20,777 nucleotides of DNA from Bacteroidetes bacterium 4572_114 (GTDB lineage: Bacteria; Bacteroidota; Bacteroidia; Bacteroidales; 4484-276). This document shows, piece after piece, positions 1 through 8,806 of the stretch (within the stretch, counting starts at the first letter, position 1; the number at the start of each line of letters is the position of its first letter). The notes under the pieces were generated by a model. It was not told the origin of the DNA. It searched no databases and saw nothing but the letters and a program-made list of their open reading frames with translations. The stretch covers positions 1 through 20,777 of the forward strand of contig NIVA01000010.1 of assembly GCA_002254335.1 (NCBI GenBank), written 5' to 3'. The translations under genes and the position numbers were made by a program.

Positions 1-272
1 TTGATAATATGCTTGCCAACCGGGTTGAGCCTGAATTGGGCATAAAAGGTGACCACCCCATACATATCGCTGATTTCCAACCCGGTTTCTTTCGAAAGTT
101 TTTCGAAAACCACCCTGGGGATATAGCCATATATGTTTTGGGTACCTTGCAGCAATGGGATAACGTTGCCTTTTTTGCCTTTATATTTTTCTATCAGGCC
201 ATCGATCAATGATAAATCGACCACATCCTGTTTTTCAATTTCTTTTTCCTTTTTAATTCTTGCAATGCGCAT
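1..272 (-). CDS. nuoE: NuoE/HndA-like 24 kDa subunit, N-terminal part (cut by window edge)
   Basis: This is the thioredoxin-fold [2Fe-2S] subunit of a flavin-linked NADH dehydrogenase or NAD(P)-dependent hydrogenase, which passes electrons next to the NADH-binding subunit in the cytoplasm. About 90 residues are visible from the ATG at 272. The family signature is clear: LLQ then QNIYGYIP at residues 40-52, and YGVVTFYAQF at 71-80. The sequence is cut just before the expected cysteine ligands, so cluster binding cannot be checked. The N-terminal 35 residues are lysine-rich and charged. No other start lies in frame upstream. Family assignment is firm; whether it serves respiratory complex I, a bifurcating hydrogenase or a formate dehydrogenase cannot be told without the genes to the left. 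Confidence 0.85.
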   Translation of the reverse strand, partial: MRIARIKKEKEIEKQDVVDLSLIDGLIEKYKGKKGNVIPLLQGTQNIYGYIPRVVFEKLSKETGLEISDMYGVVTFYAQFRLNPVGKHII

Positions 273-282
273 GATAACATCA

Positions 283-554
283 TTTTATTATGAAAGGCAT
301 AAAAGTAAACATACTTTGACATGCGTAACATATTGATACTAAATTTTAAAACGATCTAAATTAAAATTGAAGAAGCATCACTATTTAGCAGTAATATTAT
401 GCTTTTCAAATCAATGAGTTGGCAAGGTTTCGGGCTGAAAAGAAACAATGTAGCGGATGTATTTTATATTGATTCAAAATTACTTTTCGGGGATTTTGGG
501 GGTTTAAATTATGCAGGACAATTTACATAGAACAACCTTTGACAACTTGTGTAT
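283..554. other. AT-rich intergenic stretch
   Basis: This lies between the divergent end of the NuoE-like gene and the protease pseudogene. It should hold the promoter of the NuoE-like gene, but only a weak TAnnTTT-like match (minus strand, about 311-318) is visible. No RNA gene or convincing ORF is seen. Confidence 0.4.
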
Positions 555-801
555 CTATTTTAAAGACATTTGAGCTAAATATGGAGTTTCAGGGTTTACT
601 GTAAGTTTTTGTTCTTTAGGATTAATAACAACATCAAAGTTGGGTTTTTATATTTTCATTAATGGCGGGCATATAAGCGCCACTGTCAACCATGGCCTTA
701 ACTTTCATCCTCTTGACATCTTCTTTTTTAAGATAGTTGTTTATTACAAGCGCTAAATCGTTGCTGTTAATTAACTCTATTTCTGCATATATAAATCCCA
801 T
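555..801 (-). pseudogene. Clan AA (retropepsin-like) aspartic protease, internally deleted and frameshifted
   Basis: The first 55 residues from the ATG at 801 match the start of the small bacterial/archaeal clan AA aspartic protease family: MGFIYAEIELIN, then VKAMVDSGA with the catalytic Asp-Ser-Gly, then INENIKTQL. A TGA at about 634 ends the frame. Reading on in another frame gives FDVVINPKEQKLTVNPE and AQMSLK, which is the usual C-terminal end of the same family, closed by TAG at 555-557. The central part of the fold (about 40 residues in intact relatives, from memory of the family), including the second strand pair and substrate flap, is missing. An upstream in-frame ATG at 828 is less likely because family members start at the MGF position. 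The gene is almost certainly inactive. Confidence 0.75.
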
Positions 802-899
802 ATTATTTTTATTTAATGGTCTAAACAAAGGTAATGCTTATTCCATAAAAAGGGGTTACGAAAAAAAATACTATCAAATTATTTTTGGGGGATATTTCC

Positions 900-907
900 T
901 ATATTTG
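900..907 (+). promoter_or_regulatory. Bacteroidota -7 element TATATTTG
   Basis: The octamer fits TAnnTTTG and points toward the gene at 1130. The nearest upstream TTG (885-887) is only 12 bases away, so the -33 element is off-spacing and the promoter call is tentative. If used, transcription would start at about 914 and the (AG)20 tract would lie in the 5' leader. Confidence 0.35.
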
Positions 908-963
908 CGAAATCAAAATCACAGGTTATGAACCCTACTATTAAAATATTCATACCAATCCTT

Positions 964-1009
<46 letters not shown>

Positions 1010-1129
1010 AATATACCGGTATTCAATTACCGAAACATCTTCCTCCCAGGAAGAAGCCCGCCCGCCATGATGAGAAGCCTGCCACAAAAAAACATAACTT
1101 AATTTTTTCTCACATAAATTTTGAATAAA

Positions 1130-2146
1130 ATGAAATCAATAATTACGATAATACTTATAGTTTTTTTAATGAATTGCCTTAGTGCGCAAACGCACCAGGT
1201 AATTACTTATGTTGACACCCTGCAAAGCGGGGATGTGATAATTACCAAAACCGACATCAACGGAAATATCATCGACAAAGGCCTGGCCAAGCCCGGTTTT
1301 ATTTTTGAAAACGATACCACTGAAATCATCTTTACGCCTCCAGGCCCACCCGAAAATACCGGGGATGGTTTTGTTGATAACATCGACATGCCGGGGGCCG
1401 GGGGCGGTTTCCTGCCGCAAAACATTGTGTTCAACCAACACAACGGGCACTACTACATTTATGGCTTTAGAAAAGTGATGGTTTGCAATGCAAACATGCA
1501 AACAATTAAAACCCTCGATATTTCAGACAGGGATGATTTCTCAACCTTTTATTCCGATTATCATGAACGCAGGATTTTTGTCCACCCCACACAAAACATG
1601 GTTTATGGCATGACCATAAATGGTGCTTTATTTTTGATAGATCAATACTACAATCTTGATCTGTTAACAGATCCAATTGATGATTACCTGATTGAGAGGT
1701 CCTCGATGATTCATTATTCAACAGCAGACATTGTTTATTATTATTTACAATTAACAGATGAAGACGGGGATAAATATACAAAGGTGTGCAAATACATCAT
1801 ATCAACTGGTGTATTAACCTCAACCACCATCCAGGATATTATCGCTTTTGATATCGAAATCCAAAACCTTGATGTGGGGTATCAAATCCTGTTATCAACA
1901 AATAACGGTATTAAGGTGTTCGACACTTCACTGGAAGAGGAAGGTACATTCTTTAGCTCTTATGAATTCGGACATATTGCAGCAATGGGCAATCTGATTT
2001 TCGCACACGAAACAGCGCCCGACAACAAATTGCTTGTGATTAATTCATCAGGAAACCAGGTGCAGCTATTATCATTTACTAATACCAATACCAGTGTTAG
2101 GTTTGCACTTGCCGATGTAACTTGGCCGAAAATAGCTCCCAGATAA
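1130..2146 (+). CDS. Secreted beta-propeller-like protein, N-terminal portion (frameshifted; continues at 2122)
   Basis: The ATG at 1130 opens a typical signal peptide (MKSIITIILIVFLMNCLSAQ, cleavage after the SAQ). A TTG at 1121 in the same frame is less likely, since starting at 1130 leaves a compact n-region. After a short repeat-free spacer with a Gly/Pro-rich segment, residues from about 90 onward show irregular blades of the YVTN/beta-propeller sort, with short strands such as HYYIYGFRKVMVCN and KLLVINSSGNQVQLL. The frame ends at 2146, and the protein sense continues in the frame that begins near 2120, so this is probably the first third of one protein of about 1180 residues ending at 4680. 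Restoring one base after GTA at about 2118 joins the two (reading DVNLAENSS). Function and ligand are unknown. Confidence 0.75.
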   Translation: MKSIITIILIVFLMNCLSAQTHQVITYVDTLQSGDVIITKTDINGNIIDKGLAKPGFIFENDTTEIIFTPPGPPENTGDGFVDNIDMPGAGGGFLPQNIVFNQHNGHYYIYGFRKVMVCNANMQTIKTLDISDRDDFSTFYSDYHERRIFVHPTQNMVYGMTINGALFLIDQYYNLDLLTDPIDDYLIERSSMIHYSTADIVYYYLQLTDEDGDKYTKVCKYIISTGVLTSTTIQDIIAFDIEIQNLDVGYQILLSTNNGIKVFDTSLEEEGTFFSSYEFGHIAAMGNLIFAHETAPDNKLLVINSSGNQVQLLSFTNTNTSVRFALADVTWPKIAPR

Positions 2147-4680
2147 TTGGCTGTGGTTCGGAAGATGTTGTTTTCATCAACAAGCAAACTGGTGCCCGGA
2201 CCACAGAAGAAAGCTCTTTAATTGGCCAGATGTACCGCGTTGCGCCAGGCACAAGTTCCAACGTTGCCATTGCAGTACAGCCCCAGAACGGGAATGTGTT
2301 GAAGATTTCGATTTCAGGCACTCAAGTTCTCGAAACCGGTGGAAATGTATCGGGGATTTGCCGCAAAGGCGATAAGATTTACATGGCAGTAAATAAATTT
2401 AACAACCAGGGGTATATTTTAATTTTAAATGTATATTCAGGAGAAATCGTTGGTCGGGTTGAACCCACATTCGATTTCAACCCGGTGGATGTGTTTTGCC
2501 TTGATGATGAAAATGTGGACAACTACAGGGTTTATGTTCATTATGTTGTACCGGACGGTGAGGATTTGATTGGTAAGCTTATGACGTTTAATTGTAACAA
2601 CCCTTCGCAAATTGCCCATGCACAACAAGACTTTGCAGGCGGCTTTCTGGAGTACCTTATCAGCCCAAATGGTACAGTTTTTATTGGTGAGAGAAGTGAT
2701 ATTTGTCCAATAGGATGTTATATTTATTTTCTTAATTATGACCTTACAGAAAAGAGAGGGCCTTTTTGGGCTTATGGCGGCTGTGTTAAAGAGTTTGATT
2801 TTATATTGGATCTCAATTACTTTGTTTTTACAAGCAAGTGCAATGATTCAATATATTTTTTTAACGACAGTGAAAACCATATCGAACTTGATGGGAAATG
2901 CTATGTTGAGCACCCTTACACGTTTGAATACAACATTGATGAAGAAATAGGATATTGTTTTAACCATGGTGCTTCGGGCGCAACCCATTTTTTTAGCATA
3001 AACTTAAGCAATTTTACAAGTACCCAGTTATCTCCACCTTATACGCTTCAGCTTGTTAATGAAATGTTTTACAATCCAAACGACCAATATATTTATGGTA
3101 TTTCGTACGATATGATTTACATTATTTATAATGAGGATATACCAGAAGAGTACACAATAGTTAAAACAATTGATATAGAAGATAATTTCAATAGGGATGA
3201 CGATTACATATTTGATGAAGCCAACAACCAATTGTATTTGCCTGTTACGGATGAAGAGGGGTATATAAATTCCAAAAAAGTGCTGGCAGTGAATTTAGCC
3301 AATGGGGCAAATAAAGTTTATGACCCTGTGCTTTCCTATCAAAAATCCATTGTGGCTCATTTCCCGGAAAAGGTTTTTAAAATTTTTGGCAAAAGCCTGG
3401 CCTGGTACCACGATAAACAAAATATTTTCTGTGCCCAGATGTATTTTTCAAATACCAGCCTCATTGCCACCCACACCCACTCCCGCACCCTCACTGGAAA
3501 CTGGGACTGGATATCCTTCCCCTGCATGCCACGCTTAGGGAATGAGGGTTATGGTTCGCAGGATTTGTTGGAGGGTATTTATCCATTAGACGATCTTTCA
3601 CTAATAACACTAGATGAGTCTGGTGAACTTGAGCTAACCTATGAATATCTCACATGGACAACAGACGAAATCCCGACTTTAGTTAGTACAAAGGGTTATA
3701 AATACGACAGCGACTATAGCGGCAACCAATCCCTTGACGTGACCGGAGTTGTGCTCGACCCTGCCACCCCCATCCAACTTTCATCTTCTTACGAAAACTG
3801 GATCGGTTATTTCCTGGAATTTCCATTGTTGCCCGAGGATGCCTTTGTGGGTGTATGGGACAAACTTACACGGATTACTGCAAAGGATTGGACCATGTTT
3901 AAAATCAACGGGCAATGGTTTTCTTCATCACGTGTTACGCCCATCGAATATGGCGACGGGCTTATTGTTACTGCTTCCGAAGATTGTGAAATGATCTGGG
4001 ACTATGCTTGCGAGCCGGCCGAAGAGTATGAATACCCACCGCCGGAATATTTTTCTTACGATGAACAGGCAGAATATACGCCCTTTTATTTTGTGATGGA
4101 CAGTACTGAAGATATTATTGAAATCGGGCTGATGGCAGACGAGAGTTGCGTGGGTGCAGCCGTTGTTGAGCCGGGCGACAGCATCGTGGAGGTAAATGCT
4201 TATCTGGCTGGCATACCATCGGGCGTACCCATAGAAGTAGAGACCTGGGGCGGGTATAAATCAGCAACAATTGGTAGCGAAAACTATTCGGTGGTCAATC
4301 CATATACAAAAAAACGTATAAGCCGCAAAGTTTATACAGGCGAAGGCCAACCCTACTACATTATATCGTTCAAGGCCGGCGAGACGGTGGGGGACGATCC
4401 GCTTGCCATGTTGCAGCCACCATCGCCCAATCCATTTAGCGAGGCTACAGTGCTCAACTTTGTTCTTAACCGGCAGGCAAATATCACACTTTCAGTACAC
4501 AGCATGAGGGGCAACCTGGTAAAAACCCTGATGAGCGGCACCTATCCCGAAGGCTTGTGCGAAGCAGGATGGACAGGAACTGATGCATCTGGCAACCATG
4601 TTAAAAACGGCATTTACATTATACGGTTATCAGTGGATGACAAGGTTATTGTGAATGAGAAGGTTGTTTTGATAAGGTAG
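2122..4680 (+). CDS. T9SS-secreted beta-propeller-like protein, C-terminal portion with sorting domain
   Basis: This frame carries on the protein started at 1130; the nominal TTG at 2122 is only the first start-like codon after an in-frame TAG at 2098-2100, not a likely real start. Residues 1 to about 450 continue the blade-like repeats (for example EDVVFINKQTGA, KIYMAVNKFNNQGYILILNV). A different region follows, with the Trp-rich segment NWDWISFPCMPR (about residues 464-475) and a Pro/Tyr/Glu-rich stretch near 640-650. The last 85 residues form a FlgD-like T9SS type A sorting domain: PPSPNPFSEATVLNF, then GNLVKTL, then GIYIIRLS and a basic end. This implies export through the outer membrane and surface anchoring or release. 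No enzyme motif is recognised. Confidence 0.82.
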   Translation: MAENSSQIIGCGSEDVVFINKQTGARTTEESSLIGQMYRVAPGTSSNVAIAVQPQNGNVLKISISGTQVLETGGNVSGICRKGDKIYMAVNKFNNQGYILILNVYSGEIVGRVEPTFDFNPVDVFCLDDENVDNYRVYVHYVVPDGEDLIGKLMTFNCNNPSQIAHAQQDFAGGFLEYLISPNGTVFIGERSDICPIGCYIYFLNYDLTEKRGPFWAYGGCVKEFDFILDLNYFVFTSKCNDSIYFFNDSENHIELDGKCYVEHPYTFEYNIDEEIGYCFNHGASGATHFFSINLSNFTSTQLSPPYTLQLVNEMFYNPNDQYIYGISYDMIYIIYNEDIPEEYTIVKTIDIEDNFNRDDDYIFDEANNQLYLPVTDEEGYINSKKVLAVNLANGANKVYDPVLSYQKSIVAHFPEKVFKIFGKSLAWYHDKQNIFCAQMYFSNTSLIATHTHSRTLTGNWDWISFPCMPRLGNEGYGSQDLLEGIYPLDDLSLITLDESGELELTYEYLTWTTDEIPTLVSTKGYKYDSDYSGNQSLDVTGVVLDPATPIQLSSSYENWIGYFLEFPLLPEDAFVGVWDKLTRITAKDWTMFKINGQWFSSSRVTPIEYGDGLIVTASEDCEMIWDYACEPAEEYEYPPPEYFSYDEQAEYTPFYFVMDSTEDIIEIGLMADESCVGAAVVEPGDSIVEVNAYLAGIPSGVPIEVETWGGYKSATIGSENYSVVNPYTKKRISRKVYTGEGQPYYIISFKAGETVGDDPLAMLQPPSPNPFSEATVLNFVLNRQANITLSVHSMRGNLVKTLMSGTYPEGLCEAGWTGTDASGNHVKNGIYIIRLSVDDKVIVNEKVVLIR

Positions 4681-5099
4681 GAATTGATGTCAGCCACTGT
4701 CGGCCAAAGCCTTTGGCGGCGGAAGATGTCCATTGTCAGATGTCCGATGCCCGACGACTGAAAGGAGTCCGTACGAAGCGAAGCAAGCGAAACGAAGTAA
4801 GTGCGTATGTATCCGTATGGATGGATGTGTAATCTGAGATGTTGAGCGAAGCGAAATCCCGCCTATGCGGGGTTAGATGTTGTTGGACTATAGATCACAG
4901 ATCAAACTTCACACATCCATCCATACGGACCCATACGGGCAAGTTTTGCTTCGCTTCGTACAGACTTCTTCCCTATCCGCCGTTTCGCTTTGGCCCGTCT
5001 GCCGAAGTGTACGGCCTGTCCGCCGTTTCGCTATGGCAGGCGGACGGGGCAGTCGTCGGATATCTTAGATCAAATGATTTATAAAATTAATTGTAGATT
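4681..5099. repeat. GC-richer intergenic element with nested inverted repeats
   Basis: This 419-base gap has three inverted-repeat pairs nested in the right order to fold as one long interrupted hairpin: 4751-4760 with 5050-5059 (10 of 10), 4766-4786 with 4946-4966 (one mismatch), and 4812-4830 with 4911-4929 (19 of 19). A small hairpin (CCCGC, four-base loop, GCGGG) sits at 4858-4871. A 14-base direct repeat TCCGCCGTTTCGCT occurs at 4976-4989 and 5019-5032. The short ORFs here follow from the repeats and show no protein similarity that I recognise. Pieces of the same sequence recur at about 8930-8960 and 10228-10260. Confidence 0.75.
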
Positions 5100-7568
5100 A
5101 TGTTAAAAAATAAAAATATCAAGAAAACACGCTCCGGCTTTTGCACAGGAAAATCCTTTCTCTCCTCTCCTTTCTTTTTCCTTTTTCCTTTTTCCTTTCT
5201 CCTTTTTCCTTTATCTTCTCCACTCTCCTCCGCTATCCTCACCGTAAAACAGGACGGCACGGGCGATTACACCATTATCCAGGAAGCCATTGACGCAGCG
5301 GCCATGCACGATACCGTACTGGTTTGGCCGGGTACTTATTACGAAAACCTGCATATTGATACCAAACCCATAACCCTTGCCAGCCATTATTTATCTACGG
5401 GAGAAAAGCAATACATCTATCAAACCATTATTGATGGCAGTACGATAAAAAACTCGGTGATTGTTGCCGATATTTTCCCCACCGGCGTCACAGGAACCAT
5501 CTGTGGTTTTTCAATCCAAAACGGTGATGCACGATACAACGAAATTAATTTTCCAATTGATTACAATGGTGTTGGAGGAGGGATTTTATTGTACAAAGCA
5601 AATATGGTCATTAACAATTGTGTGATAAAAGAGAACCTGGCTTATGCTGTTGGTGGTGGTGTTGCTGCCTGGTATTCGATTGTTCAACTTTCGGGCAATT
5701 CTATTTGCAATAATAATTCATATTTGTTTGGCGGAGGCGTTTGGGCTGGAGGTGGTGATTATATAGAATTTGATACTTTGCAATTGAATAGTATTTATTT
5801 AAACCACTCCATTTGTGGAAATGATATTTGTAAGCATTTTGAAACGGTTTGCACGGAATTCAGGATTGACACCTTTACTGTTGCAAAGGATCATGGTTAT
5901 TGCTTATATAATTATCATTCAACAAACGCAACTCCAGTCTTCGATTACACACTTTTAGTAAACCATCCTGTTATCGATCAGTTTGATGCCGATGTCTATG
6001 TCAGTCCCCTGGGTGACAATGACAACAGCGGCCTTAAACCGGATGAACCATTGAGGAATATATGGTATGCCATGACTAAAATTAATCCCGACACCAACAA
6101 TCAACGGACTGTGCATGTTATGCCCGGGACTTACAGCCCTTCGACAAACGGTGAAATATATCCCATCAATGCCCGCAGCAATTCCTGCCTGCTTGGCGAG
6201 GATATGAACTCCTGCATCCTCGATGCCGAACAAAGCTGGTTTCATTACAGCACACATTCCAGATCGTATGCTCTTGCACTTAAGAAGCTTAAATTTATTA
6301 ATGGCAATTCATTCATTAACGATTATCACACATACTCAGGATCAATTCATTTTAATTGGAGTTGTTACAATATAGCACTACAGGATATTATGATTGAGAA
6401 TTGCATAGGATTGGATGCCGGTGGTGCGAAAATATTAACACTTGATTGGATATCGCTGGAAAATATTCATACTTTCAATAATTTTGGGGGATTTTCATTG
6501 AGAACTCTTTATACAGATCAACCTATAAGGTACGCTATCATGGCAAGAAATTGTTCGTTTCTGAACAATTCTTATTATTTGGATATGTATGGTAGTGGGG
6601 GTGGTTATTTTTGTGGGGATGTATATACTCAAATTGATCCTTTAGTATCTACGACATCAGGAATGTTAGTTTGTAATAATGAAAGTCGTGACTTTTGGGG
6701 AGGATTAGAGCACTTAAGTACATTTGCCGTAACCGGTGGCATTAATAATATCACCAACGTTACAGTTGCTGACAATGTAAACAAAGATGACCTTCCCGGT
6801 GCTTATTCCACATGGGAAAATATGACTTCACGGGTGTACAATTCCATTTTTTATGGTAACGAGCATCCATCAATTATCCTCAGCGTGCAACCACCACTTG
6901 AAAACCCAGGAGAGCTTTACATCGACTATTCACTCATAGAGCAGGGGTTGGATGACATCTGGAACCAGCAAAACTTTAACATCCTGCACTACGGCGTAAA
7001 CAACATTGAGGGCAACCCGCTGTTCACCCGTACGGGGGATCATCCATACCAACTTCAGGCAAACTCGCCCTGCATCAACACCGGCACCCCCATGTACGAG
7101 GAAGGCATGGAACCGCCATACATAAAAGAGGAAAACGGAAAATACATCCTCTATACCCATGAACTCGACACCATCCACCTGCCCGCCACCGACCTGGCCG
7201 GCAACCCGCGCATTGCCTACGGCAGGATAGACATGGGCGCGTATGAGTTTGCGGATACAACAGTAAATATTATGAAGCGGCCACCAAAATATCTCGGTGG
7301 GAAAATAAAAGTCATGCCCAACCCTTTCCGGCACAGCACGGCCATCGAATTTACTTTGCTTAAAGAGGGCCGGTGCGTTGTTAAAATCCACAACCTGAAC
7401 GGGCACCTGATAAAAACCCTGCTGGATACCTTCACTGTGCCCGGCAACTTCAACATGCGCTGGCACGCCGATGATGATTATGGAAACAAAATACCTTCGG
7501 GCCACTACATCATAAATGTGATTTTTGAAGGGGAGAATGTGGGGAGCGTGAAGGTGCGGAGGTGGTGA
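5100..7568 (+). CDS. T9SS-secreted right-handed parallel beta-helix (pectin-lyase-fold) protein
   Basis: An 822-residue exported protein. The ATG at 5100 gives a basic n-region followed by an unusual Phe/Leu/Ser/Pro signal core (residues about 19-45) encoded by CTTTTTC heptads. From residue 49, VKQDGTGDYTIIQEAIDAA and VLVWPGTYYENL form the usual opening of pectin-lyase-like helices. A second start-like unit, DVYVSPLGDNDNSG followed by PLRNI and VHVMPGTYSP (about 296-350), resembles DUF1565. Gly/Asn-rich coils continue to about 690. The segment DLAGNPRIAYGRIDMGAYEF (about 697-716) is the common end cap of such helices. Residues about 737-822 are a FlgD-like T9SS sorting domain (VMPNPFRHSTAIEF, GHLIKTLL, SGHYIINV). 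The fold often binds or cleaves polysaccharide, but no catalytic set can be assigned; an adhesin role is equally possible. Confidence 0.85.
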   Translation: MLKNKNIKKTRSGFCTGKSFLSSPFFFLFPFSFLLFPLSSPLSSAILTVKQDGTGDYTIIQEAIDAAAMHDTVLVWPGTYYENLHIDTKPITLASHYLSTGEKQYIYQTIIDGSTIKNSVIVADIFPTGVTGTICGFSIQNGDARYNEINFPIDYNGVGGGILLYKANMVINNCVIKENLAYAVGGGVAAWYSIVQLSGNSICNNNSYLFGGGVWAGGGDYIEFDTLQLNSIYLNHSICGNDICKHFETVCTEFRIDTFTVAKDHGYCLYNYHSTNATPVFDYTLLVNHPVIDQFDADVYVSPLGDNDNSGLKPDEPLRNIWYAMTKINPDTNNQRTVHVMPGTYSPSTNGEIYPINARSNSCLLGEDMNSCILDAEQSWFHYSTHSRSYALALKKLKFINGNSFINDYHTYSGSIHFNWSCYNIALQDIMIENCIGLDAGGAKILTLDWISLENIHTFNNFGGFSLRTLYTDQPIRYAIMARNCSFLNNSYYLDMYGSGGGYFCGDVYTQIDPLVSTTSGMLVCNNESRDFWGGLEHLSTFAVTGGINNITNVTVADNVNKDDLPGAYSTWENMTSRVYNSIFYGNEHPSIILSVQPPLENPGELYIDYSLIEQGLDDIWNQQNFNILHYGVNNIEGNPLFTRTGDHPYQLQANSPCINTGTPMYEEGMEPPYIKEENGKYILYTHELDTIHLPATDLAGNPRIAYGRIDMGAYEFADTTVNIMKRPPKYLGGKIKVMPNPFRHSTAIEFTLLKEGRCVVKIHNLNGHLIKTLLDTFTVPGNFNMRWHADDDYGNKIPSGHYIINVIFEGENVGSVKVRRW
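5174..5215 (+). repeat. Six CTTTTTC heptanucleotide units in the signal-peptide coding region
   Basis: Units at 5174, 5181, 5188, 5195 (CTTTCTC), 5202 and 5209 (CTTTATC) follow each other without gaps; four are identical. Seven is not a multiple of three, so gain or loss of a unit would shift the frame of the beta-helix gene just after its start. Confidence 0.9.
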
Positions 7569-7569
7569 T

Positions 7570-7682
7570 GGGGGGGGGTAAAGTAAAAAGTAAAAAGTAA
7601 AAAAGTAAAAAGTTCAAAATTCAAAATTCAAAACTCAAAATTCAAAGCACAAAATTCAAAGCACAAAATTCAAAACTCAAAG
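7570..7682. repeat. G9 run followed by GTAAAAA and ATTCAAA-type short tandem repeats
   Basis: Immediately after the stop of the beta-helix gene come nine G (7570-7578), then four GTAAAAA-like units (to about 7611), then about eight copies of ATTCAAA/ACTCAAA/GCACAAA words to about 7681. The tract ends at the 3' end of the convergent minus-strand gene and has no coding sense. It may act as a spacer or weak bidirectional stop; no clear hairpin is seen. Confidence 0.85.
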
Positions 7683-7697
7683 TGGAAGACGCAGCAT

Positions 7698-8762
7698 TTA
7701 CCGGTTGATGACAAGCCTGCCGGATGCCAGCACTTTTTGCCCCGACCGTAAATTAACTACATAAATTCCCGGTAGTATCTGTTCAGGCAGGTTAATGATC
7801 CCTTGGCCGGGGGACACCGGGCATGTGTAGATTTGTAATGATGCGATAGTTTTTATTTCAATCGTAAGTTCCCGGCCATTGCGCCGATAGCTATCGGGGG
7901 GCAGGTTGATTTCATAATTTATTGACAGTTGACGGGTAGCAGGGTTGGGATAGAACCGAAAAACCCCTTTATCTGAAACTGATGGTCCTGTAATTCCAAC
8001 GGTTAGGCTGTCAAGAAGGTAGATATCGAAGTTGACAACCGAATCAGGTTCCATGATATAATGAATTTCGGATGGGAGCCATTCGTGGAGTGAAGGATCT
8101 ATTTTGTGATATATTTGATTACTATTAAAAATATTGGAAAGTACCCTTACCGAAAATTTTCCATTGTTAGTGGTTGTAAAGTAGCAATTTGGGTAAAACA
8201 GGAAACAAAACGTTTCCTCAGCCACCGGTTGCAGATACATATCGAAAACCGTTCCCTGAAGAGTTCCCATTGTGCCTGTAGTATCATTATACTGTCCAAT
8301 GGTGGGTGAATTATCTTTTGAATATTTGGATTGGATAAGTGCTATTGATTGTCCGGGATACGGTTTGGTGACCATAGCATTAGGGTAGTCTCCAAATTGC
8401 ATTTCATAATCCTGGTATAAAATGTCGCCTCCTTCATCAACACCCCAGGTGATCGTAATCACGTCTCCTTCAGGATTGATAAATAGAGGCACTGAAAGGT
8501 TTACAGTATTTTGAACCAAAATAAGCCCCTCCTCCCCCGTAATATCAAAAACCAATAATTCTGTTTCACCTGATGAACTTGCAAGAAATATCTCAACAAT
8601 GGGAAAGAACTCCTGATTTGCTTCATAGTATGCAAGTTCCAGCGTCCATTCACCCTCCTCAAAATAGAGTTCGTTAATTAGGATGTAAGGTAAACTAATG
8701 GGATTGGAACCGGCCGAAAATGCCCAAAGCGCTAATGTGGTGTACAGTAATAATTTTTTCAT
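7698..8762 (-). CDS. T9SS-secreted protein of unknown function
   Basis: A 354-residue exported protein. The ATG at 8762 begins a standard signal peptide (MKKLLLYTTLALWAFSAGS). The mature part is mostly beta-rich. Residues about 165-260 look like a carboxypeptidase-regulatory or SdrD-like beta sandwich (GTLQGTVFDMYLQPVAEETF, then NNGKFSVRVLS). The last 85 residues are a T9SS type A sorting domain, beginning FRFYPNPATRQLSINYEI and ending with LPGIYVVNLRSGQKV and a basic tail. It converges with the beta-helix gene upstream. The T9SS call is strong; the function is not recognised. The sequence around 8760 leaves no better start. Confidence 0.82.
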   Translation of the reverse strand: MKKLLLYTTLALWAFSAGSNPISLPYILINELYFEEGEWTLELAYYEANQEFFPIVEIFLASSSGETELLVFDITGEEGLILVQNTVNLSVPLFINPEGDVITITWGVDEGGDILYQDYEMQFGDYPNAMVTKPYPGQSIALIQSKYSKDNSPTIGQYNDTTGTMGTLQGTVFDMYLQPVAEETFCFLFYPNCYFTTTNNGKFSVRVLSNIFNSNQIYHKIDPSLHEWLPSEIHYIMEPDSVVNFDIYLLDSLTVGITGPSVSDKGVFRFYPNPATRQLSINYEINLPPDSYRRNGRELTIEIKTIASLQIYTCPVSPGQGIINLPEQILPGIYVVNLRSGQKVLASGRLVINR

Positions 8763-8798
8763 GGCTCAATTATTTTTGTAGAAACAATAACAAGTTTT

Positions 8799-8806
8799 CA
8801 AAGATA
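8799..8806 (-). promoter_or_regulatory. -7 element TATCTTTG for the gene at 8762
   Basis: On the minus strand the octamer fits TAnnTTTG and lies 37 bases before the ATG. No TTG is present 17-23 bases further upstream, so only half of the Bacteroidota promoter is supported. Confidence 0.4.

Noticed and set aside
414..530. 38-residue plus-strand ORF beginning MSWQGFGLK
   Set aside because: No recognisable family, no promoter, and a length expected by chance in an AT-rich gap.
2098..2146. Programmed ribosomal frameshift
   Set aside because: No slippery heptamer or downstream structure is evident in the overlap; a single-base indel explains it better.
6930..7505. 191-codon minus-strand ORF
   Set aside because: It is antisense to the beta-helix gene's C-terminal coding region, which has clear domain signatures on the plus strand.
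7579..7682. CRISPR-like array
   Set aside because: Units are 7-11 bases long with no spacers and no cas genes nearby; these are short tandem repeats.
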